From Rufibacter roseus (GTDB lineage Bacteria > Bacteroidota > Bacteroidia > Cytophagales > Hymenobacteraceae), in NCBI RefSeq assembly GCF_001647285.1, contig NZ_LRML01000018.1, positions 1 to 64,000 of the forward strand: a DNA stretch of 64,000 bases, in the 5' to 3' direction. The position numbers and the translations under genes were made by a program. Positions within the stretch are counted from its first letter, which is position 1, and every line of letters starts with the position of its first letter. Shown piece after piece: positions 24,747 to 33,897 of this stretch. The notes beneath the pieces were generated by a model, which was not told where the DNA came from, ran no database searches, and was given only the letters and a program-made list of their open reading frames with translations.

Positions 24747-26621
24747 TTACAGCACCTTCACTTTTATGTATGATGGCTGCTGCGGTGAAAAATACACCCG
24801 GTGCGTAGCCTTTTGGAAGTCTTCGGGCTTGGCTTCGAAAATATTAGGCACATATTTCTGCGGGTTGCGGTCTACCAGCGGGAACCACGTGCTCTGTACC
24901 TGCACCATGATGCGGTGGCCTTTTTTAAATGTATGCAGCACGTCCTGAAGGGGCACATTCACGGCCGTCACCTGATTTGGTGTAAAGGGCTCTGGGGTTG
25001 AATAGTTGTTCCGGAACCTCCCTCTCAATACCTCACTTCGTACCATTTGCTGGTAGCCACCCATTTTCACTGAGGCCGGGTTGTGTGGGTTTTGGGCGGC
25101 GGTGTCTGGGTAAACATCAATTAGTTTCACTACCCAATCTGCATCAGAACCGGTAGTGGAAACCTGAAGCGCCGATAGCAGCGGACCCGCCAAGGTGATG
25201 TCCTCGGTGAGCACATCGGTTTGGTACACCAACACGTCAGGTCTTCGGCTGGCGAAGCGCTGGTCATCGGTCATGTACTCGCGGGTCATGCCTACGGTAA
25301 TTTCCTCAGAAAACGGTACTGGCTTGGCTGGGTCACTGATGAACTCGTCAAAGGCCTGACCTCCAGCCGATGGTTTCTCGAAACTTAATTTCCCGTTGGC
25401 ATTAAAGTAAAGCAGACGTTCCTGCGTAGCTTTTGGCGGCCAGGCGGCAAATTCACGCCACTGGTTGGCGCCGGTGTTATACATATAGGCTTCAGGAAGG
25501 TTAGGCGTTCCTTTGGCATTTTCTTTCAGGTAATGACGGAAAAACTTGGCCTCAATGTTTGGCCGGTAAAATTCAGAAGTCTTCTGGCTGAAGGAAACGT
25601 TGCCAAGGGTTTGGCCGCTTGAACGTGACCAGCCCCCGTGAAACCACGGTCCCATCACAACAGTGTTGTACGTCTTCGGGTTGTTCTTCTCAATGGTTTT
25701 GTAGGTTTCCAAGGCCCCGAAAAGGTTTTCAGCATCAAACCATCCGCCTACGGTCATTACCGCGGGCTTAATGTTGTTCAGGTGGGGCCTTATGTTCATG
25801 GCTTGCCAGAAAGAGTCATAGTTGGGGTGCTCGGTCATCTGGTTCCAGAACGCTACGTTGTTGTGTAGGTACAACTTATTGGCATTGCTCAGCGGACCCA
25901 TGCGCAGGAAGAACTCATATCCGTCTGGCGTGCCGTGGTTGAAACGTGGAGCGCCGGTAGGGGAGGGCTGGGGGCGTGGCTGCCCAAAGCTGGCCAGAAA
26001 GTTAAACGCGTGCGGTAAAAAGAAAGCGCCATGGTGGTGGAAATCGTCCCAGAACCAATCGGTGACCGGAGCTTGGGGCGAGGAAGCTTTCAGAGCAGGA
26101 TGATTGCTTAATAAGCCAACGGTGGTGTAGTAGCCCGGATAGGAGATGCCCCACTGCCCGACACGGCCGTTGTTGTTGGGCACATTTTTCACGAGCCATG
26201 CAATGGCATCATACGTATCAGTGCTTTCGTCAATGTCTTTTTTACCTTTCTTGGCTATTTGCGGGCGCATGTTCACAAATTCTCCTTCGCTCATGTACTT
26301 CCCGCGCACATCTTGGTAGGCAAAAATGTAGCCTTCGCGCATCATGTCTGAAGATGGTCCAAGGCTGGTTTTGTATTTCCCTTCGCCGTAAGGCCCTACC
26401 GAGTAAGGGGTGCGGCTAAGCATGATGGGGTATTTCTGGCTTTTATCTTTAGGCGCATACACCACCGTGAAGAGTTTCACCCCGTCGCGCATGGTAATCT
26501 GGTGCTCACTCTTAGTATAATTCTGCCTAATGTATGCTGAGTCAGACAATGTTTGGGCAGAGGCTGCAAGCGAAGGCCATAGAATAACCAGCAAGAGCCA
26601 TTGCCAGAGGTTTGTTTTCAT
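24747..26621 (-). CDS. Secreted CocE/NonD-type alpha/beta hydrolase (X-Pro dipeptidyl-peptidase S15-like)
   Basis: A 624-aa exported serine hydrolase with a signal peptide of about 22 residues. The S15-type alpha/beta-hydrolase domain includes the nucleophile motif GISYPG (Ser160) and QDVRGKYMSEGEF (about 103-115). A C-terminal jelly-roll (X-Pro peptidase C-terminal-like) holds GPLLSALQVSTTGSDADWVVK and HRIMVQVQSTWFPLVDRNP. The family includes cocaine esterase, glutaryl-7-ACA acylase-like enzymes and X-Pro dipeptidases. In Bacteroidetes such secreted proteins are usually called CocE/NonD family hydrolases; the substrate is unknown. TAGATTTG, 56 nt upstream, is a good promoter element. Confidence 0.93.
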   Translation of the reverse strand: MKTNLWQWLLLVILWPSLAASAQTLSDSAYIRQNYTKSEHQITMRDGVKLFTVVYAPKDKSQKYPIMLSRTPYSVGPYGEGKYKTSLGPSSDMMREGYIFAYQDVRGKYMSEGEFVNMRPQIAKKGKKDIDESTDTYDAIAWLVKNVPNNNGRVGQWGISYPGYYTTVGLLSNHPALKASSPQAPVTDWFWDDFHHHGAFFLPHAFNFLASFGQPRPQPSPTGAPRFNHGTPDGYEFFLRMGPLSNANKLYLHNNVAFWNQMTEHPNYDSFWQAMNIRPHLNNIKPAVMTVGGWFDAENLFGALETYKTIEKNNPKTYNTVVMGPWFHGGWSRSSGQTLGNVSFSQKTSEFYRPNIEAKFFRHYLKENAKGTPNLPEAYMYNTGANQWREFAAWPPKATQERLLYFNANGKLSFEKPSAGGQAFDEFISDPAKPVPFSEEITVGMTREYMTDDQRFASRRPDVLVYQTDVLTEDITLAGPLLSALQVSTTGSDADWVVKLIDVYPDTAAQNPHNPASVKMGGYQQMVRSEVLRGRFRNNYSTPEPFTPNQVTAVNVPLQDVLHTFKKGHRIMVQVQSTWFPLVDRNPQKYVPNIFEAKPEDFQKATHRVYFSPQQPSYIKVKVL

Positions 26622-26676
26622 AAGTGTTAGTATGGTGAGATTGGAACGGGAAATTATAAAATTCCCGCCCAGAGGC

Positions 26677-26684
26677 CAAATCTA
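26677..26684 (-). promoter_or_regulatory. Candidate -7 promoter element of the CocE-type gene
   Basis: TAGATTTG on the minus strand matches TAnnTTTG exactly. The leader would be about 50 nt and contains a small hairpin (CGGGAA / TTCCCG). No clear -33 TTTG. Confidence 0.45.
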
Positions 26685-26710
26685 CAGGTGAAGGAGAGAA
26701 GATCGCTGTT

Positions 26711-27886
26711 TTACCTTGCGCTGTATTGTTCAGTTGAAAGTAAAGGTAAAACAGAACTGGCGTTCTTTTTGGGAGCCAGGCCAAAAGGCGTGCGTAGCCA
26801 ATTTACCGGCATGATCACATATTGAACAATTATAAAACATAGCAGAAATGTACCAGTGGAGATTATGCCGAATTTTGCTGAAATACTCCAATCCTCATTT
26901 CTGAGGTAAAAGCCCAGCATTACAATCACGGTTTGGTGCAAGATGTAAAACGGGTATACCATTTCATTAGCCCGCCTTAAGTACTTGCTTTTGATGTTGA
27001 GATGCTTCATGGCTAAACCAAGAATAGCTAAAAGCCATAACCAGCGATTAATTGATTTGAGAAGATAATACACCGCTTGTTGACCTTGCATCAACTCTTG
27101 ATATTCTCTGCCTTTCATAAAAAAGGTTAGAGCAGTAAAAGTAAGGGCAGCCAGTCCCAAACTATAATAGCGTACCTGCCTTATCTTTTGCTGTAATGCA
27201 GGCATTTTCATCAGCAGAAATCCGAAGAGAAATACGCTGATGTACAGGAAGTGATTGGCCCAGTCATCCACCAAAGCATTGGTTGCCGGAAACTGGTGGT
27301 TAAGAAAAACTGCTCCCACTCCAAGCCACAGGGCGGGTGCCACTATAAGCATACAGGTTGTAAAGGCATTTTCCTTGATCTGCAAATGACGCAGATAGAT
27401 CAACAAAGGCAGCAGCAGGAGACTGTAGCAGAAAATGTAGGTCAAGTACCAGAGGTGGTGCCAGCTAAAGTTTCCTTTAGGATAAGGTTCCATAGCAAAA
27501 ATGGAGGGATAAAACTGAAAGTAGTTGCCCTGAAAGCCTTGGATTAGCCTTTCAATATAAATTTGTGGCGGCACTACTAAGAGCATTCCAATGAACAATG
27601 GCAACAGAATTCTTTTGAGGCGATCTTTGGCAAACGTACCGGCAGTGCGGTACCCCAGCGCATAATAAACACCAACCCCAGATACCAAAAAGATAAGTGA
27701 CATACGCCATTGGCTCAGAAACTGCATGGGCAGCAGAATAGCGTCGCTGAGGAGATTATTCTTGAGGTGCCACTCCCAAGGCACGAAAAACATTCCTGTA
27801 TGGTAGAAAATCAGCAGGCCAAACGCGAGTACCCGTAGCCAGTCAAATTCATAGCGTCTTGATTTTATTTGGTTTTCCATGGTCAT
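26711..27886 (-). CDS. Membrane acyltransferase (acyltransferase family 3)
   Basis: About 391 aa with roughly ten hydrophobic spans. The start resembles the acyltransferase-3/OafA group (FDWLRVLAFGLLIFYHTGMFF, with the conserved His near residue 29). LVSGVGVYYALGYR and YPFYILHQTVIVMLGFYLR are further family motifs. Such enzymes move acyl groups onto sugars or lipids at the inner membrane. The ATG at 27886 (MTMENQ) is preferred. An upstream alternative (27922) lies beyond a CACCTTTG promoter-like element at 27897-27904 and is unlikely. It lies 70 nt after the AraC-type gene, possibly in one unit with it. Confidence 0.85.
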   Translation of the reverse strand: MTMENQIKSRRYEFDWLRVLAFGLLIFYHTGMFFVPWEWHLKNNLLSDAILLPMQFLSQWRMSLIFLVSGVGVYYALGYRTAGTFAKDRLKRILLPLFIGMLLVVPPQIYIERLIQGFQGNYFQFYPSIFAMEPYPKGNFSWHHLWYLTYIFCYSLLLLPLLIYLRHLQIKENAFTTCMLIVAPALWLGVGAVFLNHQFPATNALVDDWANHFLYISVFLFGFLLMKMPALQQKIRQVRYYSLGLAALTFTALTFFMKGREYQELMQGQQAVYYLLKSINRWLWLLAILGLAMKHLNIKSKYLRRANEMVYPFYILHQTVIVMLGFYLRNEDWSISAKFGIISTGTFLLCFIIVQYVIMPVNWLRTPFGLAPKKNASSVLPLLSTEQYSAR

Positions 27887-27955
27887 TGTTTTTGTACAAA
27901 GGTGACCAGGAAAGGCACCCAATGAAGAATTTGCCTATAAGTACGGAGTGCTTCT

Positions 27956-29110
27956 TTATAAAGTAGTACTCAAAGGCTGCTCGTTTTTACGGTATTGACC
28001 TGGCGTTTGACCGGTGGTTTTCTTAAAAGCAGCAGTAAACGCAGATTTAGATAAATAGCCACTTAATTCGGCCACTTCTTCTACTTTAAGGTTGGGCTGT
28101 TGTATAAGAATAGCCTTAGCTTCTTCCACGCGTAGCTCAGCCAGATATTCAAAAAAGCTTTTGCCCAGGCACTCATTCAGAAGTTGGGAAAGATAGTGTG
28201 GGGAAGTATGCAGTTGTTTGGCCAGTGTTGGCAGTGATGCCGAAGGTTGGGTGTGAAATTTCTGTGTTTCAATTAGCTTTAATTTGGTAAGCAAAGCGTT
28301 TTTGGTTTCCTGCGTCATGCTGGACTTTTCATACTTCACCAGCGGCAAGGCTTTTTCTGGTACTGCAGGCTGAAAGAAAGCAGAGCCGCTCAGCAGCTTA
28401 TAAGTGAAAAAGAAGAGCTGTGCTGATATGAAAACAGCCATGAAATGGTCTCCTAAATCTTCTTGGAACACGAGTTTGACCAATAAAAAGAGTGCCGTTA
28501 TGGCAACATAGAAGTAGAGGAGGAGCTTTGCCCATGTCTCATAAGCAGAAAAAGCCTGCCTTTGCCGCCGCATGTACAAAACAGAAAGTGCTACATATAG
28601 TGCAATATGTGCCAATGTGAGCTCATTTACCCATTCTGTCAGGTAAAGTGGATCAGTATTGAAGGTGGTATGGTATTGGGTAATTTGTGAAGATTGAGGA
28701 AAGTAAGCATGCAGGTACGCCTGGTATTTTACAGTGTCTGGCTGCAGCAGAAATGGAATATGGTATACAAAGTAAAAGGCGAAAGGAGCCAGGTGCCACC
28801 ACTGTCGCTTGCTCCAGGAACAACCTGAAAAACTTCTGAGAAGCAAATAAGTGAGGGGGCCTAAAGCAAAATTACAAGGTTCAGCAAAGTCTACCAGCGC
28901 CAAAGAGTGAAACATAAGGCCAGTGTAGCACAGAAAAATTTCTAACAAGGCACAAGACAGCACAAAAGACCAGGCAGAAAGTAGTACCTGCAGGTAAGGT
29001 TGCCGGTGCGGCTTTTTAGAAAGGAAAAAAAAGGACAAAAAGAAGCCTTGCACGGTACCAGCCAGCAGGAGCGCCGCGTACAAATCAAAGCGTATAAACT
29101 CGTTTGCCAT
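27956..29110 (-). CDS. AraC-family regulator with N-terminal multi-span membrane domain
   Basis: About 384 aa. The N-terminal ~230 residues form about seven membrane spans (FDLYAALLLAGTVQGFFLSFFF onward). The C-terminal ~100 residues are an AraC/XylS DNA-binding domain with two helix-turn-helix units (LPTLAKQLHTSPHYLSQLLN and LKVEEVAELSGYLSKSAFTAAFKKTTGQTPGQYRK). This membrane-tethered architecture is common in Bacteroidetes, where the signal is usually unknown. Start chosen at MANEF (29110); MPWVH (29140) is possible. It may regulate the acyltransferase gene just downstream. Confidence 0.88.
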   Translation of the reverse strand: MANEFIRFDLYAALLLAGTVQGFFLSFFFLSKKPHRQPYLQVLLSAWSFVLSCALLEIFLCYTGLMFHSLALVDFAEPCNFALGPLTYLLLRSFSGCSWSKRQWWHLAPFAFYFVYHIPFLLQPDTVKYQAYLHAYFPQSSQITQYHTTFNTDPLYLTEWVNELTLAHIALYVALSVLYMRRQRQAFSAYETWAKLLLYFYVAITALFLLVKLVFQEDLGDHFMAVFISAQLFFFTYKLLSGSAFFQPAVPEKALPLVKYEKSSMTQETKNALLTKLKLIETQKFHTQPSASLPTLAKQLHTSPHYLSQLLNECLGKSFFEYLAELRVEEAKAILIQQPNLKVEEVAELSGYLSKSAFTAAFKKTTGQTPGQYRKNEQPLSTTL

Positions 29111-29340
29111 GGCTAAAAGTAATAAATGTACCCATGGCATTCAACTGCTAAGATCACAGGCAATAATCATGAAGAAAGTTATGAAGAAAAGTATTAGGTC
29201 AATGTTTCAAAGCAATTTAGAGCTTTTACTCTGGTACCTAAAAGATGTGAACTAATGTGAATGGGCGGAGTATATTTTTTTATGGAATCAGGACATACCC
29301 AACCCGGTGACCAGGTGGGGGGAGTGTAAGAGTGCCGTAG

Positions 29341-29475
29341 TTAATCTTTGTGTTCTTCGTCTAGGTCGCCCCAGCTAAAATATAAACCGCCTGTGGATTA
29401 GCCTAGTAATTGGAAACCGGCTAAAATGCCAATATACAGGTGCCAACGGCGAATTTGGTAGTGAAAGGTAGGCGC
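29341..29475 (-). pseudogene. Decayed fragment of a membrane-protein gene (PepSY-type N-terminus)
   Basis: In one minus-strand frame the sequence reads HYQIRRWHLYIGILAGFQLL, G, stop, STGGLYFSWGDLDEEHKD, stop. The spacing of RRWHLYIG, a hydrophobic span, GLYFSW and a DLDE motif strongly recalls the first helix of Bacteroidetes PepSY-associated membrane proteins. There is an in-frame stop where a Trp would be expected, no start codon in frame, and nothing recognisable on either side. I read it as a relic of a deleted gene. The rest of 29111-29549 holds no other feature I can support. Confidence 0.45.
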
Positions 29476-29549
29476 ATTAAAAATTAAATAATGCACATAC
29501 ACAAAGCAGAAATTTCCTGAACTGCCAGATATGACGGATTTTGTTGAAC

Positions 29550-29582
29550 AAAAAAAAGCCCGCTTACAAGCGGGCTTTTTTC
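29550..29582. terminator. Rho-independent terminator (works on either strand)
   Basis: AAAAAAAGCCCGCTT / AAGCGGGCTTTTTT, an 8-10-bp GC-rich stem with A/T runs on both sides, 17 nt from the stop of the YD-repeat lipoprotein gene. Confidence 0.88.
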
Positions 29583-29598
29583 AGTAGGTGGGAATGTC

Positions 29599-30402
29599 TT
29601 ATTTACAGGAGTAGGTTATGTTAGATACAGAAGCGCTACCACTTTTAGTAGTTTCAGTGGCTTTGGTAGGCAAGCCAGAAGCATTGTACACGTAGGCTAC
29701 AGAGTAAGAAAGGGTTTCGTCTTCCTCTCCATCGGCATATTTATGAGAGGCAGTTTTAACGTTGTTAGGGGTACTGTAACCGGTAAGTAGTATTTCTGCC
29801 TTGGCACCAGGGTTAGGTGCGTTATCATAGGTGTAGTCAACTGTATAGCTTAAGGTAGCTTCTTCTTCTGTCTCTCCTTCATAGACGCTCTTTTTGGTGA
29901 TGTTACCCTTGGCATCATAGGTGAAGGTGGTGTATTGGCTGAAGATTTCCATAGGTTCTTCTTCACCATCTAGGTTGAAGTAAGAGTATTCAACAGCTTT
30001 GCCTATTTTGTTCTGGGCATTATACTCAAAGGTCGTTTCAAGTTTTAAACTCATTACTGCTATTTCAGTGGTGAGCTTAGTTAGCCTATTTTGGGTATCA
30101 TAGTCATACGTAAAGCTACCAAAAGTAAAACTTCCGCTTTTAAGGTCAGCGCTGGTGGGCAAGTTGTTGGTGTACTGAACAAACACATCGCCTTCCATTT
30201 CACCACCAGACAAGCTAGCTTTTGTGATTCTGCCTTGGGCATCATAGGTTAAGGTTGATTCTTCGGTTTCGCCGTCGGTGGTATTAACTATTTTGGTTGG
30301 GAGGCAGTTAGCCGCATCTGGGGTTGGGTCTTGGTCGTCATCAGAGCACGACGCTAACAAAAGAAGGCCCATCAGGTACGGAAGTAATTTGTAAGATTTC
30401 AT
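29599..30402 (-). CDS. Lipoprotein with YD (RHS-like) repeats
   Basis: A 267-aa lipoprotein with lipobox LLASC (Cys at residue 19) followed by SDDDQDP. An Asp-rich stretch after the lipid Cys is often linked to surface export in Bacteroidetes. The mature part holds at least five YD-type repeats (LTYDAQGRITKAS, YDTQNRLTKL, FEYNAQNKIGKA, FTYDAKGNITKKS, YVYNASGLPTKA) spaced 25-45 residues apart, forming a beta-rich carbohydrate-binding or scaffold-like domain. It lacks the RHS core and toxin tip, so it is not a polymorphic toxin. It is monocistronic. Confidence 0.85.
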   Translation of the reverse strand: MKSYKLLPYLMGLLLLASCSDDDQDPTPDAANCLPTKIVNTTDGETEESTLTYDAQGRITKASLSGGEMEGDVFVQYTNNLPTSADLKSGSFTFGSFTYDYDTQNRLTKLTTEIAVMSLKLETTFEYNAQNKIGKAVEYSYFNLDGEEEPMEIFSQYTTFTYDAKGNITKKSVYEGETEEEATLSYTVDYTYDNAPNPGAKAEILLTGYSTPNNVKTASHKYADGEEDETLSYSVAYVYNASGLPTKATETTKSGSASVSNITYSCK

Positions 30403-30846
30403 TTAATTTTTGAATTTAAAAGGTTTAAGATTTCTGTTATCATTGACACAGAGAAAGCTTTTTACCCCCATTACGTTTTTAATAATTTTTCAAAAGATTT
30501 GTAGAACGCTGACAATCAAATGATTTAAAGACTGAATTCTTTTGTGTGTACATTATAGCTTTAATACTAGGTTTCTGTTTTTGACCTCTTTTATAAAAAA
30601 GTAGTTTTAAAATAAACTAAGCCAGATGGAGAAGCTTGGTTGGTTTTATTCCTACACTGGCGCATGGAAGCGTATGGCTTTCAGCGTAATATTCTATAAA
30701 AGAAGGTGCTTCCTATTTGGAACAATCAGCAGGTGCTTCAAATAGTATTACTTTAGGCTACTTCCTTATTTATTCAAGTGCATATTTGAATTATAGGTCA
30801 TTCCTGCGCATTTTGCTTTGTATTTTCATTTTATAACTTCTTCACC
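30403..30846. other. AT-rich intergenic region without a clear gene
   Basis: 445 bp between divergent genes (lipoprotein on minus, M14 peptidase on plus). It should hold both promoters, but only TTGCTTTG (30813-30820), one base from consensus, was found, 27 nt before the M14 start. A 39-codon ATG frame at 30626-30745 shows no features and was not called. Confidence 0.4.
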
Positions 30847-33426
30847 TTGAAAAATATTTTCTTCACTCTGTTGCTGCTCCTTTGCTTTGCAATGAGCCGA
30901 GCCACTTGGGCACAGCAGCAACCGGTTCAGACGCCCTCTCAATTCTTAGGCTATCAGTTAGGTGACCAGTTTACTTATCATGCTCGTTTAGTGGATTATG
31001 TGCAGTATCTGGCGGCCCAGAATCCTGCTAAAATGAAGCTACAGACTTACGGGCACACCTATGAGGGCAGACCATTATTGTTAGCCACCATTTCTTCCCC
31101 TGAGAATTTACAACGCCTGGAGGAAATCAGATCCAATAACTTAAAGAATGCCGGGCTATTGAGCGGCCAGACCACGGGCGGGAAACAGCCTGCCATCGTG
31201 TGGCTGAGCTATAACATTCACGGGAATGAATCGGTGAGTTCTGAGGCAGTGCTACAGGTGCTGTATGACCTGTTAGACCCCACCAATGCCCAAACTCAGA
31301 AATGGCTGGAGAATACGGTGGTATTGATTGACCCCTGTGTGAATCCGGATGGCCGTGAGCGCTATACCCAGTGGTACAACCGCGTACGTAACCGGCAACC
31401 AAACGCCTCACCGTGGGCATGGGAGCACCATGAACCTTGGCCAGGCGGACGTCCTAACCATTATTATTTTGACCTGAACCGCGATTGGGCTTGGCAGACG
31501 CAGATTGAATCTAAACAGCGCGCGGTGGTGTACAACCAGTGGCTCCCTCAGTTGCACGCCGATTTCCATGAGCAGGCTGTTGACAACCCCTATTACTTCG
31601 CACCTTCGGCTAAGCCGTACCATGATGCCATCACGCCATGGCAGCGCGAGGCTCAGAATTTCATTGGCGAATACAACCGCAAATACTTTGACAAAAACAA
31701 TTGGCTCTACTTCACCCGTGAGAGCTTTGACCTTTTTTACCCCAGCTACGGCGACACCTGGCCTACTTATCAAGGCGCCATTGCCATGACATACGAGCAG
31801 GGAGGCTCGGGACGGGCCGGTATAGTCATTGAGAAAGCCGACGGGGACAGCCTGACTTTAAGCCAGCGCATAGCCCACCACCATGCCGCCAGTTTGGCTA
31901 CCGTAGAAGCCATGGCAGACAAGCATGAGCAAGTGGTAAGAGAGTTCAAAAAGTTCTACTCTGATGCGCAAACCAAACCATTTGGAACCTACCGTAGCTA
32001 TGTATTTAATGTGCAGGGCGATGAGGGCAAAATAAACGACCTGACTAACTATTTAGACCGTCAGCAGATTAAGTATGGCTACGCCAACAGCGGTGGCAGC
32101 GCCAAAGGCTTTAACTACCAGACCGGCAAAACTGAAAGTGTGCGGTACAACCGCGGAGATTTGGTCATTAGCTCTTACCAACCCAAGTCTACGCTGCTCA
32201 ATGTACTTTTTGAGCCAAACGCTCGACTGGAAGACTCAGTAACGTATGACATTACCGCATGGTCTTTGCCATATGCCTATGATTTGCGGGGCGCTGCTTT
32301 TACCTCACGAGTGGCAATGACTGAAAAAGCAGCAGCCCCTACTAAAGAAGTAGGTTCTTCTGCGGTAAAAAGTTATTCAGTTGCTTCTTCTGCAGCAACG
32401 AATACCTATGCTTATATCGCCAAATGGAATGGAGTGCAAGATCTTCGGTTTATGGCGGCTTTGCTAAAAGCCAAGGTACGGGTGCGTTATTCAGAGGTGC
32501 CGTTTGAACAAGTTAAGCAGAAGTTTTCTCCGGGCACGCTCATCATTACCCGCACGGGCAACGAAAGCCTGGGAGCCAAGTTTGACGAAATAGTTACCCG
32601 TGCCGCAGATTCTTTAGGAATTGAGTTGACAACCTCTTCCACCGGTTTCGTGACCACCGGCTCTGATTTCGGTTCAAGAAACGTACGGTATGTGAAAGCG
32701 CCCAAAGTAGCCGTTTTGACGGGCGAGGGTGTTTCTCCGTACGGGTTTGGCGAAATTTGGCATTACTTTGAGCAGCAGATTGGCTATCCGGTTACGGTGT
32801 TGGGCTCTGATTATTTCTCCAGAGTGCCTTTGGCTGAGTTTGATGTATTGATTTTGCCAACCGGTTCTTATGGTAGTATTTTAAATGAAAAGACTCTGAG
32901 CAAAGTAAAAGACTGGGTTAGGGCTGGAGGTCGTTTAGTTGCGTTAGAAAATGCGGTTACTTTTCTTTCAGATAAGCCAGACTTTGCCGTTAAAAAGAAA
33001 TTAGTAGACAGCACCAGCACTAAGAAATCAAGCCCTGCTACTGCCGCTGACCTAAAACGCTATGCTGACCGTGAACGCACTTCTATTTCAGAAGAAGTAC
33101 AAGGCAGTGTGTTCAGAGTAACATTAGACAACAGCCACCCTTTGGCCTTCGGTTACGGAAATACCTACGCCGCCCTTATTAGGACCAGCACGTTGCCGCA
33201 GTTCCTGAAAGATGGCTGGAATGTGGGTGTCGTGAAGAACGAAGGACCAGCCACCGGGTTTGTGGGAGCCAAAGTAGGGGACAAACTACAAAATGGTTTG
33301 GTGCTGGGCGTTCAGGAAATGGGCCTCGGACAAGTGGTTTATCTGGTTGATAACCCGCTGTTCAGAGGTTTCTGGCAAGGCGGAAAGCTATTGTTCGGTA
33401 ATGCCGTATTTATGGTAGGACAGTAA
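30847..33426 (+). CDS. Secreted M14-family zinc carboxypeptidase, second paralogue
   Basis: An 859-aa exported peptidase starting at a TTG that precedes a normal signal peptide (KNIFFTLLLLLCFAMS, cleavage near TWAQ). The M14 domain has the zinc pair in HGNE (His125, Glu128), IDPCVNPDGRERY, and third ligand His241 in ADFHEQ. A candidate catalytic Glu lies in MTYEQGG. From residue 619 (KVAVLTGEGVSPYGFGEIW) a GATase/flavodoxin-like C-terminal domain follows, as in the 15058-17616 paralogue. Their shared order suggests duplication and divergence. It probably degrades peptides outside the cytoplasm. A terminator follows after 28 nt. Confidence 0.92.
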   Translation: MKNIFFTLLLLLCFAMSRATWAQQQPVQTPSQFLGYQLGDQFTYHARLVDYVQYLAAQNPAKMKLQTYGHTYEGRPLLLATISSPENLQRLEEIRSNNLKNAGLLSGQTTGGKQPAIVWLSYNIHGNESVSSEAVLQVLYDLLDPTNAQTQKWLENTVVLIDPCVNPDGRERYTQWYNRVRNRQPNASPWAWEHHEPWPGGRPNHYYFDLNRDWAWQTQIESKQRAVVYNQWLPQLHADFHEQAVDNPYYFAPSAKPYHDAITPWQREAQNFIGEYNRKYFDKNNWLYFTRESFDLFYPSYGDTWPTYQGAIAMTYEQGGSGRAGIVIEKADGDSLTLSQRIAHHHAASLATVEAMADKHEQVVREFKKFYSDAQTKPFGTYRSYVFNVQGDEGKINDLTNYLDRQQIKYGYANSGGSAKGFNYQTGKTESVRYNRGDLVISSYQPKSTLLNVLFEPNARLEDSVTYDITAWSLPYAYDLRGAAFTSRVAMTEKAAAPTKEVGSSAVKSYSVASSAATNTYAYIAKWNGVQDLRFMAALLKAKVRVRYSEVPFEQVKQKFSPGTLIITRTGNESLGAKFDEIVTRAADSLGIELTTSSTGFVTTGSDFGSRNVRYVKAPKVAVLTGEGVSPYGFGEIWHYFEQQIGYPVTVLGSDYFSRVPLAEFDVLILPTGSYGSILNEKTLSKVKDWVRAGGRLVALENAVTFLSDKPDFAVKKKLVDSTSTKKSSPATAADLKRYADRERTSISEEVQGSVFRVTLDNSHPLAFGYGNTYAALIRTSTLPQFLKDGWNVGVVKNEGPATGFVGAKVGDKLQNGLVLGVQEMGLGQVVYLVDNPLFRGFWQGGKLLFGNAVFMVGQ

Positions 33427-33454
33427 GTTGAATGAATGATTGAAGGGCTGAATG

Positions 33455-33493
33455 AGTGGATGAGTGATTTTTTTGCTCATCCACTTTGTTTTT
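33455..33493 (+). terminator. Rho-independent terminator of the M14 gene
   Basis: A 10-bp stem AGTGGATGAG / CTCATCCACT with an 11-nt loop and TTTGTTTTT tail, 28 nt after the stop codon. Confidence 0.85.
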
Positions 33494-33897
33494 AGGCGAT
33501 CACTATCTTGCCCAGCTTGGTTCTGTATACCTATAGGTTATCTAAGGTAGTGGCGCTTACTGTGAAATCAAATCCTCACCTAGGAGGAGCGGTTTTTTTA
33601 TATGCTGAACTAATTGAAGTGGAACGGAGTGAAATTACTGGCTTAGCTTCCGCAAGTCAGTAAAACGTACTTCCTCTATAACATTGCTGTGAGATAAAAC
33701 AGCTATCTAAAAAGAGAAGCTGAAGTGGCGTTTTCAAGCAGTTTTACTAAAAATATGTCTAAAACATACAACGTACACTTCAGTACTGATTACAGAACGC
33801 GAAGCACAAAGATCCTATACTAGGGTGCGGCGCTGGGCTTGTGATATCTTATGAGGTGCTTTTTCAGTAATATGCAGAAGCAAACGAAAATTACGCT
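33494..33897. other. Intergenic region upstream of the cytochrome/sugar-dehydrogenase gene
   Basis: About 400 bp without a convincing gene. It contains a modest inverted repeat TTACTGGCTT / AAGTCAGTAA (33634-33662) and a short open stretch ending at 33663 whose translation (YAELIEVERSEITGLASASQ) I do not recognise and which has no start codon nearby. No full promoter match was seen. Confidence 0.35.

Noticed and set aside
29599-30402. RHS/YD polymorphic toxin
   Set aside because: Only a few YD-type repeats in a 267-aa lipoprotein. There is no RHS core cage, no toxin tip and no immunity gene.
30626-30745. 39-codon ATG frame in the gap before the second M14 gene
   Set aside because: No signal peptide, membrane span, conservation evidence or promoter. 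A frame this short in 445 bp is expected by chance.
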